This document shows, in pieces, positions 42,539-51,202 of a stretch of 64,000 nt of DNA (its first letter is position 1; every line of letters begins with the position of its first letter). The position numbers and the translations under genes were made by a program. Under the pieces are notes generated by a model. That model saw nothing but the letters and a program-made list of their open reading frames with translations. It was not told where the DNA came from and searched no databases. Origin of the DNA: Pseudomonas sp. PDNC002 (GTDB taxonomy: Bacteria; Pseudomonadota; Gammaproteobacteria; Pseudomonadales; Pseudomonadaceae). The stretch spans positions 2,016,001 to 2,080,000 of the forward strand of contig NZ_CP070356.1 in assembly GCF_016919445.1 (NCBI RefSeq), in the 5' to 3' direction.

Positions 42539-43746
42539 GTGCACAGGAATCCTTTACCCCGTACGGCCCGGCAGCATACCGGGCCGGCGCGCTGCCGGCA
42601 CTGGCGCCCGCCGTCGAGGAATCGGGCGGGATCGTCGAGACGCCACTGAAATGGGGGCATTACGCGGGCCTGGATTCTCCTACCCAGATCAAGGAGCAGT
42701 TGGAGGAAGGAAAGCATCTGCTTTACGAGACGCAGGAGAGGGAGGAGCGCAAGCAGCTTGCGCCTTGTGATGCCGAGCGCTGGCGATTCGATAACACCGG
42801 TTCGACAATTATTCCCAAGCTGATCTTCCTCCTTCAGTTAGTCGGTTGTGGTTTCCCCTGGGTGTTATGGAGTGCCAAGGTTTCAGAGCTTCTCTATAAA
42901 GAGGGTTTGGGATGGGACTTTGTGCCTATTGTCGTGGGAGTTGCTGGAGCTTTCTCCGGGCTCTGGCTGATGAGCGAGTGGCGGCGCTACGCTGCGCTAG
43001 CGATGGGGTTGGCGGCGCTAACAACGGCTTCTTTTATTGCTTGGCATGAAAAAGCTCTCTGGGGTTTTTGGTCTGAGCAGACCGCCTTTTGGCTGGGGGC
43101 GGGGTGGGGGCTGATGGGTGTCGTCGGAGCGAGCGCGTTGATGACCCTGTACGCCCTCTGCTACCGCCACGACGGCAGCGAATTCAATCGCCGTGATGGC
43201 ATGCTGCGCATGGCCCGCACCTGGTGGCGCAAGCCGTTCGTGGCGCCGTTCTACGAATTCGATCCGACACTGCAACTACAGATTCTGCCCCACGGTGGGC
43301 GGGACTACGTGCTGTGGCTGCGGCACCGCTACACCAGCAACAAGCTGTGCCTGGCGTTCAAGATCCACAGCCTGGGCCTGGACCGGGAAAACGCCCTGGC
43401 CGTCTGGGACACCCTGCAGCGCTACATGGATGTGGAGCAACCCCTGCCGGACCTACCCATCCTCGAACAGAGCCGCCACCTCGACCCCGTCACAGCTGCT
43501 CACGATACGGCCGTGCAACGGTCGCCCCGCTACTGGCGCGACATCGACATCAAGGCCTGGGCAAGAACCGCCGGCCGCGACCTGCGCGCCCAAGTTGCGG
43601 CCTATCCCTGGCAGCAGGAGCCCTGCATCCGCGAGCCCCATGTCGATCCGCAACTCAGCGTCGAAGCTTATTACCGCAGCCAGGAAGCCAAGGGCATCGT
43701 GTCCACCCCCAAAGGTGACGATTTCGATGATGTCCACCGTGGTTGA
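42535..43746 (+). CDS. Polytopic membrane partner of the VasX-like effector, probable immunity protein (DUF6708-like)
   Basis: A 403-residue protein overlapping the effector gene by GTGA. It has a soluble N-terminus (about 1-95), a membrane region at about 95-215 with four hydrophobic segments (IIPKLIFLLQLVGCGFPWVLW, FVPIVVGVAGAFSGLWLM, MGLAALTTASFIAW, FWLGAGWGLMGVVGASALM), and a soluble C-terminus with RKPFVAPFYEFDP, QRYMDVEQPLPDLPILEQSR and SPRYWRDIDIKAWA, typical of DUF6708. Placement and topology suit an immunity protein that blocks a pore-forming toxin, as TsiV2 does for VasX. Its membrane region is AT-richer than its ends, mirroring the effector. It could instead be a chaperone or adaptor. 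Confidence 0.7.
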   Translation: MSAQESFTPYGPAAYRAGALPALAPAVEESGGIVETPLKWGHYAGLDSPTQIKEQLEEGKHLLYETQEREERKQLAPCDAERWRFDNTGSTIIPKLIFLLQLVGCGFPWVLWSAKVSELLYKEGLGWDFVPIVVGVAGAFSGLWLMSEWRRYAALAMGLAALTTASFIAWHEKALWGFWSEQTAFWLGAGWGLMGVVGASALMTLYALCYRHDGSEFNRRDGMLRMARTWWRKPFVAPFYEFDPTLQLQILPHGGRDYVLWLRHRYTSNKLCLAFKIHSLGLDRENALAVWDTLQRYMDVEQPLPDLPILEQSRHLDPVTAAHDTAVQRSPRYWRDIDIKAWARTAGRDLRAQVAAYPWQQEPCIREPHVDPQLSVEAYYRSQEAKGIVSTPKGDDFDDVHRG

Positions 43747-43771
43747 GCGTTCCACATCGGGCAACTGAGCC

Positions 43772-44413
43772 TCAGTAGCCGGGGCTGCTGATCCCCTGAT
43801 GTTCAGCCACCACCTTCAGCATCCTTAGCGACTCGAACGGTGCATCCACCACGAACTGATTCGCCAGCCACGACGGTACGCTGCCGCCGGGCTCGCCCTG
43901 CATTTCGTAGGTGACTTCAGTGAGCTTCGGGCCCTTGGGGACCATCTGCCAGGTGCCCGAAAGTGTCGGCACGCGGATGCGGCCTGTCACTGGCGGGACA
44001 TAGTCCGGAGCCGCCTGCAGGCGGCGGATCATGCCGCCGTCAGGCGTGTCCTGGGTGACGACCTTGAGGACCATGTCGCGCGGCGCGGCGGGCCAGGGCA
44101 GCTTGGTGTCGAGGTAGACCCAGATGGCCTCGTCGCTGTACTTGAGCAGGCGCATCTGTGCGCAGGCGTAGAGCCAGGCGCAGGAAACGCGCAGGTTTTC
44201 CTGAAGGTGGCCAAGGGTGGCAACGTCTGATTTCACCAGGGTGACGCCGCGGAAGCTCTTGTAGCGTGAGCCGGGCACGTCGCGCAGGTAGACCTTCACG
44301 CCGTCTTCGTTCTTCGCCAGTGTCCAGCCTTGCGCCTGTGCCCATGCCGGGCTGCACATCAGCAGCGCGGCTGCCATGAGCTGGGCAGTGAGACGTGGCG
44401 AGAAGCGTTTCAT
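43772..44413 (-). CDS. START-domain lipid-binding-type protein, exported
   Basis: A 213-residue precursor with a signal peptide (MKRFSPRLTAQLMAAALLMCSPAWAQAQ) and a START/Bet v1-like domain (GWTLAKNEDGVKVYLRDVPGSR, LDTKLPWPAAPRDMVLKV, GTWQMVPKGPKLTEVTYEM). The fold has a hydrophobic tunnel for lipids or other apolar ligands; the role in pseudomonads is unknown. The ATG at 44413 is chosen because the signal peptide begins there; the frame continues 20 codons upstream without support. It converges with the effector-partner gene with a 25-bp gap. Confidence 0.85.
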   Translation of the reverse strand: MKRFSPRLTAQLMAAALLMCSPAWAQAQGWTLAKNEDGVKVYLRDVPGSRYKSFRGVTLVKSDVATLGHLQENLRVSCAWLYACAQMRLLKYSDEAIWVYLDTKLPWPAAPRDMVLKVVTQDTPDGGMIRRLQAAPDYVPPVTGRIRVPTLSGTWQMVPKGPKLTEVTYEMQGEPGGSVPSWLANQFVVDAPFESLRMLKVVAEHQGISSPGY

Positions 44414-44521
44414 GGCGGTGCGACCGGCGGGGGAATAGCTCGATCTTATGCCTTGCCCGTGACTGCGGCGCATTGGCCGGCGAGCGGTCTGGATCGCAGT
44501 GTGAAGATTATCGCAGGCATT

Positions 44522-44546
44522 AAAAAAGCCGGCTTGTGGCCGGCTT
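44522..44546 (-). terminator. Rho-independent terminator (second, leftward)
   Basis: On the minus strand AAAGCCGGC-CACAA-GCCGGCTTTTTT. It is 120 bp beyond the ppa terminator and so is not needed for ppa. Confidence 0.8.
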
Positions 44547-44669
44547 TCAGGGGGTGGTCCAACCTTACTTCTGGTAGGGCAGACCGCCTTGATTCTGTGG
44601 CGATGCAGCGAGCTGCTCGCGGGGCGCAGATGGTAACAAAGTCGGGACGAAAAGCCTAATCGCGGTCAC

Positions 44670-44695
44670 AAAAAAGCCCCGCCGTGGCGGGGCTT
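44670..44695 (-). terminator. ppa terminator
   Basis: Minus strand: AAGCCCCGCC-AC-GGCGGGGCTTTTTT, 29 bp past the ppa stop. Confidence 0.9.
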
Positions 44696-44723
44696 CTTCG
44701 CGGCGGGGGCTACCCCGCGACCA

Positions 44724-45254
44724 TCACTTGGCCTGGAAGGCGGCGACGGCTTTGGTGATGTAGTCGTGGGCTTGAGCAGCGTCGCCCCAGCCTTCGACCT
44801 TCACCCACTTGCCCTTCTCGAGATCCTTGTAGTTCTCGAAGAAGTGCTTGATCTGCTCCAGCAGCAGGGCCGGCAGGTCGGTGTATTCCTTCACGTCCTG
44901 GTACAGCACGGTCAGTTTGTCGTGGGGTACGGCGATCAGCTTGGCGTCGCCGCCGGCTTCGTCGCTCATGTTCAGCACGCCGACCGGACGGGCGCGGATC
45001 ACGGAGCCCGGGGCGACCGGATACGGGGTCACGACCAGCACGTCCAGGGGATCACCGTCGTCGGCCAGGGTGTTCGGGATGAAGCCGTAGTTGGCCGGGT
45101 AGAACATCGGGGTGGCCATGAAACGGTCGACGAACAGGCAGTCGGTGTCCTTGTCGATTTCGTACTTGATCGGCGCGTGGTTGGCCGGGATCTCGATGGC
45201 GACGTAAATGTCGTTCGGCAGGTCTTTGCCAGCCGGGATGCTGCTGTAGCTCAT
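44724..45254 (-). CDS. ppa: Inorganic pyrophosphatase (family I)
   Basis: A 176-residue soluble pyrophosphatase, the normal size for the hexameric bacterial enzyme. The metal-binding signature DGDPLDVLV starts at Asp66 (Asp66, Asp68, Asp71), and KYEIDKD and [10 protein letters not shown] are the other active-site segments. It hydrolyses the pyrophosphate made by polymerases and ligases. It has its own terminator (44670-44695) and follows mtfA on the same strand with an 80-bp gap. Confidence 0.97.
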   Translation of the reverse strand: MSYSSIPAGKDLPNDIYVAIEIPANHAPIKYEIDKDTDCLFVDRFMATPMFYPANYGFIPNTLADDGDPLDVLVVTPYPVAPGSVIRARPVGVLNMSDEAGGDAKLIAVPHDKLTVLYQDVKEYTDLPALLLEQIKHFFENYKDLEKGKWVKVEGWGDAAQAHDYITKAVAAFQAK

Positions 45255-45334
45255 GGACGACTCCAGATAGTGGTCGGGCCGAAAAAGTGCGGCGGATTAT
45301 AGGCAGATTGCCGTGTCCAAGCCACTGACATCGC

Positions 45335-46153
45335 CTAGTGCGCCTGAGTTTCCTGATATTCGGGGTGCTCGGTTTGCAGTCTGTGCAGGCGCGAAAGCGG
45401 ATCTTGCCGGTAGAACAGCGAAAGCTGTTCATAGACTTTGGGATAGGCGTGGTGCAGCAGGTCTGGCGCGGTGAAGAAGTACTCGCTGGTAACGGCGAAG
45501 AATTCCGCCGGATTCTCGGCGGCATAGGGATCGATGGCGGTATGCGCTTGCGGGTCGCGGTCGAGCCGGCGGTTCATGTCGTCGTAGGCGGCCTGCATGG
45601 CAGCGGCCCAGTCGGTCACGCGCATGTCGCGGTGCAGCGGCGGCAGGCCGTTGGCGTCGCCGTTGAGCATGTCCAGCTTGTGCGCCAGTTCGTGGATGAC
45701 CAGGTTGTAGGCGTCCCAGCCACCACCGCTTTCCACACCGGGCCAGGCGAGGATGACCGGGCCCTGCAGCGAGGTCTCGCCGGCGCGCTCATCGTCGAAC
45801 TCATGCATGACGCCGGCGGGATCGCGGTGTTTCTGCGGGCTGACGAAGTCGTCGGGGTAGAGAACCAGTTCGTGGAAGCCGCTGTACCAGTTCAGCTCGG
45901 GCAGGTGCAGCAGGGGTAGCTCGGCCTGTGTGGCCAGCAACAGGCGGCGATAGTCGTCCAGTTCGATGCCGGGCAGCGGGGTGAGGTGCTTGTCGCGCAG
46001 GAACAGCAGCGCGCGCTCGCCGAGCAGGCGCAATTCGTCTTCGCTCAGGCCGTCGAGAATCGGCAGGTGCCGGCGCACCCGCGTCCAGAGTCCGGCATCG
46101 AGCCGATGGCGGGCGAGGAAGCGCCGGCGGCGCCAGGCACTGAGCGACCACAT
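45335..46153 (-). CDS. mtfA: MtfA-like zinc metallopeptidase (M90 family)
   Basis: A 272-residue protein with the zinc-binding HELAH at residues 154-158 (LVIHELAHKLDMLNGDANG) and the downstream glutamate region YAAENPAEFFAVTSEYFF. In E. coli, MtfA is a cytosolic peptidase that binds the Mlc repressor and so affects the glucose phosphotransferase gene; whether this holds in Pseudomonas is unknown. It sits between dedA and ppa on the same strand, 7 bp after dedA. Confidence 0.92.
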   Translation of the reverse strand: MWSLSAWRRRRFLARHRLDAGLWTRVRRHLPILDGLSEDELRLLGERALLFLRDKHLTPLPGIELDDYRRLLLATQAELPLLHLPELNWYSGFHELVLYPDDFVSPQKHRDPAGVMHEFDDERAGETSLQGPVILAWPGVESGGGWDAYNLVIHELAHKLDMLNGDANGLPPLHRDMRVTDWAAAMQAAYDDMNRRLDRDPQAHTAIDPYAAENPAEFFAVTSEYFFTAPDLLHHAYPKVYEQLSLFYRQDPLSRLHRLQTEHPEYQETQAH

Positions 46154-46160
46154 GAACGAA

Positions 46161-46820
46161 TCAGCGCTCGCCGGTCTGGGCCTTCGCCGAGGGGCGCATC
46201 TTGTGGCGGATGACGCCGATCAGCATGGGCACCAGGGAGAACGCGATGATCGCGATGATCATTACGGAGAGGTTTTGCTTGATGAACGGCACGTTGCCGA
46301 AGAAGTAGCCCAGGGTAACCAGGCCGCCCACCCAGGCGATGCTGCCGGCCACGCTGAAGAACAGGAAGCGCACGTAGGGCATGTAGGCCATGCCGGCGAC
46401 GAAGGGCGCGAAGGTGCGGACGATGGGCAGGAATCGCGCCAGTGTCACCGTCTTGCCGCCGTGGCGTTCATAGAAGGCGTGCGTCTGGTCGAGGTAGTCG
46501 CGGCGGAATACCTTGGAGTCGGGATTGCTGAAGAGGCGTTTGCCCAGCGTTCGACCGATCACGTAGTTGGTGCTGTCGCCGCTGATCGCCGCGACCAGCA
46601 GCAGGCCGCCGAGCAGCCAGGGGTCCATGCCGCCACTGGCGCAGATGGCGCCGGCGATGAACAGCAGCGAGTCGCCCGGCAGGAAGGGCGTTACCACCAG
46701 ACCGGTCTCGCAGAAGATCACGAGGAAGAGGATGGCGTAGATCCACACGCCATAGTTGGCCACCAGCATCGACAGGTAGGTGTCGAGGTGGAGAATCAGG
46801 TCGATCAGGTTGAAATCCAT
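46161..46820 (-). CDS. DedA-family inner-membrane protein
   Basis: A 219-residue membrane protein with the DedA signatures: FCETGLVVTPFLPGDSLLFIAGA near residue 50, GDSTNYVIGRTLGKRLF, and the amphipathic FYERHGGKTVTLARFLPIVRTFAPFVAG with the conserved arginines. DedA proteins are linked to lipid scrambling/transport, membrane potential and resistance to cationic antimicrobial peptides. The ATG at 46820 is preferred by homology; an upstream codon at 46838 is possible. Confidence 0.92.
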   Translation of the reverse strand: MDFNLIDLILHLDTYLSMLVANYGVWIYAILFLVIFCETGLVVTPFLPGDSLLFIAGAICASGGMDPWLLGGLLLVAAISGDSTNYVIGRTLGKRLFSNPDSKVFRRDYLDQTHAFYERHGGKTVTLARFLPIVRTFAPFVAGMAYMPYVRFLFFSVAGSIAWVGGLVTLGYFFGNVPFIKQNLSVMIIAIIAFSLVPMLIGVIRHKMRPSAKAQTGER

Positions 46821-47011
46821 GAGAAGCCTGTGTGACAACGAGGAGAACGGCCGGGGCGCGCATTATAGGGGGCGGCCGGGCTGCTGGGGGCACGCTCCGT
46901 CGAATCCTGCGACGGAAGTCCCGTGGGAGGATATTACAGCTTCTGAGTGAAAATCCTGTCGGCATGAAGGCTGCAATGCCCTGTGACAAAAGCTGAAATA
47001 GGGGGCAGCGC

Positions 47012-48604
47012 ATGGCGCTGGAGAGCTTCAGGCAGGGGGGAGTGAGCGCTGCGCTGGGCACGGGAATGGACCTGCCGGGACAGTCTGCGCGGGCTCGGGC
47101 GGCCTGGTTGGCGCCTCGCCAGGGCCGGCCGCCGGTGTTCATGCTGGCGATGCTGTGGGGGCGTGACTGCGCCAATCTGGTGCATTGGCTCGAGGTGCGG
47201 CTCGATAGCCTGTTCGCCGACTACCTCTGCACTCCGGAAGGCTGGAGCGAGGGCCAGGCCGCGCGGCAGGTGCTCGCGGCACTCAACATGCAGTGCTTTC
47301 GTGCCGCGGCTCAAGGCCGCGCCGTGCCTGCCGCGCTCGCCGCCGGCATCCTGTTGCTGCAGGGGGACAGCGCGCACTTTCTGCAATGCGGTGACGTGGG
47401 GCTGCTGCGTTATCGGCGGGGCGAGCTGGTCGAGCTCGTCGGGCCTTCAGGGCAGACGCTGGGCGGTCAGGCCGAGCTGGCGCTGACCCAGCACCATCTC
47501 AATCTGGACGATGGCGAGGTCCTGTTGATGGCGCCGCAGCCGCTGTTGGCGGTCATGGATCGGACGCTGGTGCAGGCTACGTGTCGCGATCTTTCCCCGT
47601 CGTCGCTGGCTGATGCGCTGGCGCCGCTCCTGCGCGCGCCGGGCGCGGTGGCCCTGGTATTGCCGGGAGCGACCGAGGAAGGGGCGATGGCGGAGACCGT
47701 CGGCAACTGGCCGGCGACGGCGGGGCTGCACACGGGGAACCACCTGGAGGGCTGGGAATTGCTCGCGCCATGCCGCTTCGGGCCAGCGCAGCGGACCTTT
47801 CAGGCGCGCCACGCGGATGGTCGCGAGGCGTGGCTGCTGCTTGCCGAAGAAGATGCCGGGCAGGTCTTCTGGCAGCGAGAGTGGGCCATGCGCTGCTGCA
47901 AGGTAGCCAGTTTGCCGGATGTCCTGCCGTGCCGCGTCGCGCGCCGGCACGCCTATCAGTTGTTCGTCCCTGCGGAGGGCGAGTGGCGCAGCTTCGCCGA
48001 GTGGGTGACGGCGCGGCGGCGAGTGGAGGTGGCAGCCGCGCTGGACATGCTGGAGCAGTGTGTCGCGGCGGTCCGCGCGCTGCAGCGACGGGGTGTGCAC
48101 GGACTCTGGCTGACGCCACGGCAATGGTTGCTGGGGCCCAACGGGCGCGTGCTGGCGCTGCCGGAGTTGGCGGCGGTGATACCGGGGGTGGCGCGCCAGG
48201 CGTTGCCAGCCGATGCGTTGCCGCTGGCGCCCGAACTGCGCGAGGACCTGGCGGTGGATGGGCGTGCGGATCAATTCGCCCTGGCTGCGTTGTTCTACTG
48301 GCTGCTCAGCGGCAGCTGGCCGGAAGCGGCCACACCCGATGTGCGCGAGGGATCGCTCTACGTACCACTGGAAGGGCGGGTCGATGGCTTGCCGCCAGGC
48401 TGGGACGGTGTGCTGGCGCGAGCCCTGTCGCCCGCACCGGAGCAACGCTTCGAGGCGCTGTCGGAGTTCATCCTGGCGCTGCGTCGGCCGCTAGAGCAGG
48501 CTCGCCTGCCAGCTCAGCAGCGCTGGCGCCGCCTGTCCTGGTTGGGCGCTGGCGCCGTACTGGCCGCCGGACTGGTGGTCGGAGGCTGGGAGTTGCTCGG
48601 CTAG
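47012..48604 (+). CDS. Degenerate PP2C-like / protein-kinase-like membrane protein (probable pseudoenzyme)
   Basis: A 530-residue protein with the layout of bacterial PP2C-kinase fusions: an N-terminal PP2C-like part (AALNMQCFRAAAQGRAVPAALAAGILLLQGDSAHFLQCGDVGLLRYRRGELVEL in outline), a kinase-like part from about 245 to 490, and a C-terminal transmembrane helix (WLGAGAVLAAGLVVGGWELL). The metal-binding DG of PP2C is missing and the kinase part lacks both HRD (GVHGLWLTPRQW) and DFG (LALPELA), so neither activity is expected. A scaffold or sensor role is possible. The last 114 bp overlap the convergent binding-protein gene. Confidence 0.7.
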   Translation: MALESFRQGGVSAALGTGMDLPGQSARARAAWLAPRQGRPPVFMLAMLWGRDCANLVHWLEVRLDSLFADYLCTPEGWSEGQAARQVLAALNMQCFRAAAQGRAVPAALAAGILLLQGDSAHFLQCGDVGLLRYRRGELVELVGPSGQTLGGQAELALTQHHLNLDDGEVLLMAPQPLLAVMDRTLVQATCRDLSPSSLADALAPLLRAPGAVALVLPGATEEGAMAETVGNWPATAGLHTGNHLEGWELLAPCRFGPAQRTFQARHADGREAWLLLAEEDAGQVFWQREWAMRCCKVASLPDVLPCRVARRHAYQLFVPAEGEWRSFAEWVTARRRVEVAAALDMLEQCVAAVRALQRRGVHGLWLTPRQWLLGPNGRVLALPELAAVIPGVARQALPADALPLAPELREDLAVDGRADQFALAALFYWLLSGSWPEAATPDVREGSLYVPLEGRVDGLPPGWDGVLARALSPAPEQRFEALSEFILALRRPLEQARLPAQQRWRRLSWLGAGAVLAAGLVVGGWELLG

Positions 48605-49390
48605 CGGGTGCGCGGCTACTTCACGGGCATTCATCGCCGTTTCCAGGTGCGCTTCGGCGATCAGCTGTTGCAGTCGTCCACTGCGGCGCAGGGTGCGCAG
48701 GCCACGATCGAGGCTGGCGGCCAGCGCTTCGCCCTCGGCGCGTTTCTTCGGCACCAGAACATAGAGCGGCTTGATCTCCAGTGGCGGCTCGATGAATACC
48801 AGTTGCTCGCGCAGCGCGGGGGCATTTTGGCTGAGCAACTGATACCCGGTGTAGCGGTCCACCACGGCGAGGTCGATGCGTCCGCGCAGGAGCTTTTCCA
48901 GGTTCTGCCAATCGCTGCTGACGACGTCCTTGTTGAGGAAATCGGCGGCGTCGAATTCGCTCTGGTTGACGTAGCCACGCACGACACCGATGCGGTAGGG
49001 GCGAAGGCTGTCGAGATTGCCCGGGACAATCGGCAGGGCGCGGTCGCGGCGGCGGAAGAAGCCGAGCTGCGAGTCCAGCAGTGGCATCGAGGTATAGAAG
49101 TCCGCGCTGCGATCAGCTGACAGATACGCCGGCATCAGCGCGTCGAAGCGGCCCTCGCGGGTCTCGTTGAGCGCGCGCTGCCAGGGCAGGAATACCAGTT
49201 CGGCCTTGTCGCCATTGAGCGCCAGGGCTTCGTTGAGGATGCGGCTGGCCAGTCCGTTGCCTGGCAGGTCCGAGCCGACGTAGGGCGCCCACTCCAGGGT
49301 GGCGATGCGCAGGTTTTGCGCGTGGACGGTGACGCCCAGCAGCGCGAGACAGAGGCAGGCAGTGCGCAGAACGAGCAGGGAAAAACGCAT
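48491..49390 (-). CDS. Periplasmic solute-binding-type protein (ABC transporter family 3-like)
   Basis: A 299-residue precursor with a signal peptide (MRFSLLVLRTACLCLALLGVTVHA) and a solute-binding fold (LRIATLEWAPYVGSDLPGNG, LNETREGRFDALMPAYLS, YRIGVVRGYVNQSEF, GRIDLAVVDRYTGYQLL). No permease or ATPase gene is adjacent, so it may sense a ligand rather than feed a transporter. The last 38 residues, from about PLAEQLPASDHQSGGQYG, are Gln/Ala/Ser-rich and encoded antisense to the transmembrane end of the convergent gene. This looks like a C-terminal extension gained by loss of an earlier stop. Confidence 0.82.
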   Translation of the reverse strand: MRFSLLVLRTACLCLALLGVTVHAQNLRIATLEWAPYVGSDLPGNGLASRILNEALALNGDKAELVFLPWQRALNETREGRFDALMPAYLSADRSADFYTSMPLLDSQLGFFRRRDRALPIVPGNLDSLRPYRIGVVRGYVNQSEFDAADFLNKDVVSSDWQNLEKLLRGRIDLAVVDRYTGYQLLSQNAPALREQLVFIEPPLEIKPLYVLVPKKRAEGEALAASLDRGLRTLRRSGRLQQLIAEAHLETAMNAREVAAHPLAEQLPASDHQSGGQYGASAQPGQAAPALLSWQASLL

Positions 49391-49482
49391 GGGATCCCTT
49401 CATGCGGAGGCCGCGGCAATTCCGATGATGGCACTCTAATGCGCCGGGCCCGCCGATACCAGCGGGCCCATGGAGCGGGCCG

Positions 49483-49947
49483 TCAGTTCAGGTCGTCGCT
49501 GATCGGCAGGATGTAGTTCTTGAACTCGCTGTCCTCGCGGAAACCGATGGATTCGTAGACCTTCTGCGCCACTTCGTTGTTGACGCTGGTGGACACGCGC
49601 ATGCGCACGGCCTGGGTCTCGCGGGCCATTTGCCGGGCCGTTTGCAGCAGGTGGTCGGCGACCAGCTGGCGGCGAGCGTCTTCGGCGACGTAGATATCGT
49701 TGAGGATCCACACGCGCTTGAGCGACAGGGAGGAGAAGCTCGGGTAGAGCTGGCAGAAGCCCAGGATCTTGTCGTCACCTTCGTCGGGCAAGGCCAGGTA
49801 GATCACCGATTCCTTGCGGCGCAGGCGCTTCTCGAGGAATTTTCGCGACGATTCGGGGTAGGGGAGCATGCCGTAGAACTCGCGGTATTTGACGAACAGG
49901 GGCGCGAGCAGATCGAGGTGGTCGAGCGTGGCTTGCACGATGCGCAT
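49483..49947 (-). CDS. GNAT-family N-acetyltransferase
   Basis: A 154-residue GNAT: acetyl-CoA motif region WILNDIYVAEDARRQLVADHL and motif B ASTTSVNNEVAQKVYESIGF-like end (VNNEVAQKVYESIGFRED). It begins MRIVQATLDHLDLLAPLFVKY. The acceptor is unknown. It is transcribed alone, with a 430-bp repeat-filled spacer upstream separating it from the ethanolamine genes and a 90-bp gap to the binding-protein gene. Confidence 0.87.
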   Translation of the reverse strand: MRIVQATLDHLDLLAPLFVKYREFYGMLPYPESSRKFLEKRLRRKESVIYLALPDEGDDKILGFCQLYPSFSSLSLKRVWILNDIYVAEDARRQLVADHLLQTARQMARETQAVRMRVSTSVNNEVAQKVYESIGFREDSEFKNYILPISDDLN

Positions 49948-50105
49948 GGGCGGGCCTCGGCGGGAGGTTAATGGGCTGGTATGGCAATGCAGGGGCTATG
50001 CCAGCGGATAGCCATCGCGTCCGATGCTGCACCAGAAATTGTGGAAAGCGCAATCCAAGCGAGCGTTTGATCTGCAATGGTTGGCAGAGCGCGGCTGGGG
50101 CGGGC

Positions 50106-50177
50106 GTAGGAGCGGACTCCGTCCGCGATTGGTCCGCATCGCGCCGGATGCCATCGCGAATAGTGTTCACTCCTACT
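50106..50177. repeat. REP inverted pair, GTAGGAGCGGAC family
   Basis: GTAGGAGCGGACTCCGTCCG followed by an inverted, partly decayed unit (CGCGAATAGTGTTCACTCCTAC). Confidence 0.78.
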
Positions 50178-50201
50178 GATAGTCCTGCGTGCGGGATCGG
50201 C

Positions 50202-50320
50202 CCTCACTCTAACCCTCTCCCGGAGGGAGAGGGGACCGTGCGGTGCAGAAGGGAGCCTTGGTTTCAATCGGCACGGGCGGCTCCCTCTCCCTCTGGGAGA
50301 GGGCTGGGGTGAGGGGGCCG
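50202..50320 (-). repeat. Composite palindromic repeat, copy F (inverted orientation)
   Basis: Same element as copies A and D read on the minus strand: starts GGCCCCCTCACCCCAGCCCT on the complement and ends GAGAGGGTTAGAGTGAGGGC. Confidence 0.85.
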
Positions 50321-50379
50321 TGGCAGGGAGTGCCTCCGAGAACGACAGCTGTTGCTACACCTGTGTTTGCGCGTGGCTT

Positions 50380-51177
50380 TTAGGTCAGCAGGAAATTCGC
50401 CCCTGCCCCGGCGCCTTCCAGGGTTGGCAGTTCCGCTTCATCCTTCAGGTTCACCCCCGACAGTTGCCGACGGCAGGCTTCGCGCATCAGGTACAGCAGT
50501 CGGTGCGTGGCCAAACCGTAGCTCAGGCCCTCCAGGCGCACGTTGGAGATGCAGTTGCGGTAGGCGTCGTTCAGCCCGACCTTCGGTGCCCAGGTGAAGT
50601 ACAGGCCCAGGCTGTCCGGTGATGACAGGCCGGGGCGCTCGCCGATCAGGATCACCACCATTTTCGCCCGCAGCAGCTCGGCCACTTCATCGGCGACGGC
50701 GACGCGGCCCTGCTGCACCAGTGCGATCGGCGACAGGCTCCAGCCTTCATTGCGCGCCTGTTCTTCCATGCGTTCGAGGAAGGGCAGGCTGTGGCGTTGC
50801 ACGGCCAGCGAGGAGAGCCCGTCGGCGATCACCACGGCGAGGTCGTAGCCCTGCGGATGGCGGTCGGCATGGCGGCGCAGAATCTCTACCGAATCTTCGT
50901 TCAGGCGGCGGCCGAGATCGGGGCGTTGCAGATAGGTATCGCGGTCGGCGGCGGCGCTGTGTAGCAGCAGCGTCTCGCGGCCGCGTTCAGCCAGTTGCGT
51001 GGCGAGACCGTTGCGGTCGAAGGGCAGGTGCACGGCGTCGCGCGCCTGGGCGTGGGCGAACTGGAAGTCCAGCTGTGCGCCGGTCGGCAGGCTGGTGCCG
51101 GCGCGACCCAGGGCGATGCGCGCGGAGGTCAGCCGGCGCAGCTCCTGCCAGGGATTGGGGGTGAAGCTGTCGCTCAT
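50380..51177 (-). CDS. eutC: Ethanolamine ammonia-lyase small subunit
   Basis: A 265-residue subunit. With EutB it forms the adenosylcobalamin enzyme that splits ethanolamine into acetaldehyde and ammonia. Family segments include [33 protein letters not shown] near the N-terminus, the cobalamin-contact region [16 protein letters not shown], and [24 protein letters not shown]. It lies 25 bp after eutB in the same unit. No EutA reactivase or carboxysome-shell gene is present in the window, as is usual for pseudomonads with this short system. Confidence 0.95.
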   Translation of the reverse strand: MSDSFTPNPWQELRRLTSARIALGRAGTSLPTGAQLDFQFAHAQARDAVHLPFDRNGLATQLAERGRETLLLHSAAADRDTYLQRPDLGRRLNEDSVEILRRHADRHPQGYDLAVVIADGLSSLAVQRHSLPFLERMEEQARNEGWSLSPIALVQQGRVAVADEVAELLRAKMVVILIGERPGLSSPDSLGLYFTWAPKVGLNDAYRNCISNVRLEGLSYGLATHRLLYLMREACRRQLSGVNLKDEAELPTLEGAGAGANFLLT

Positions 51178-51202
51178 CGAAAACTCCTCAGGCGAGCGGC
51201 CC

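Larger units (their letters stand above)
44414..44723. other. Intergenic region with two leftward terminators and a possible small gene
   Basis: 310 bp between the START gene and ppa. Two leftward terminators lie at 44522-44546 and 44670-44695; the 120 bp between them carries its own terminator-closed interval that could hold a small RNA or a 34-codon frame (see findings). Confidence 0.6.
49948..50379. other. Repeat-filled intergenic region upstream of the GNAT gene
   Basis: 432 bp between the GNAT start and the eutC stop. It contains the REP pair at 50106-50177 and composite repeat copy F at 50202-50320. The rest shows no open frame with support. Confidence 0.65.
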
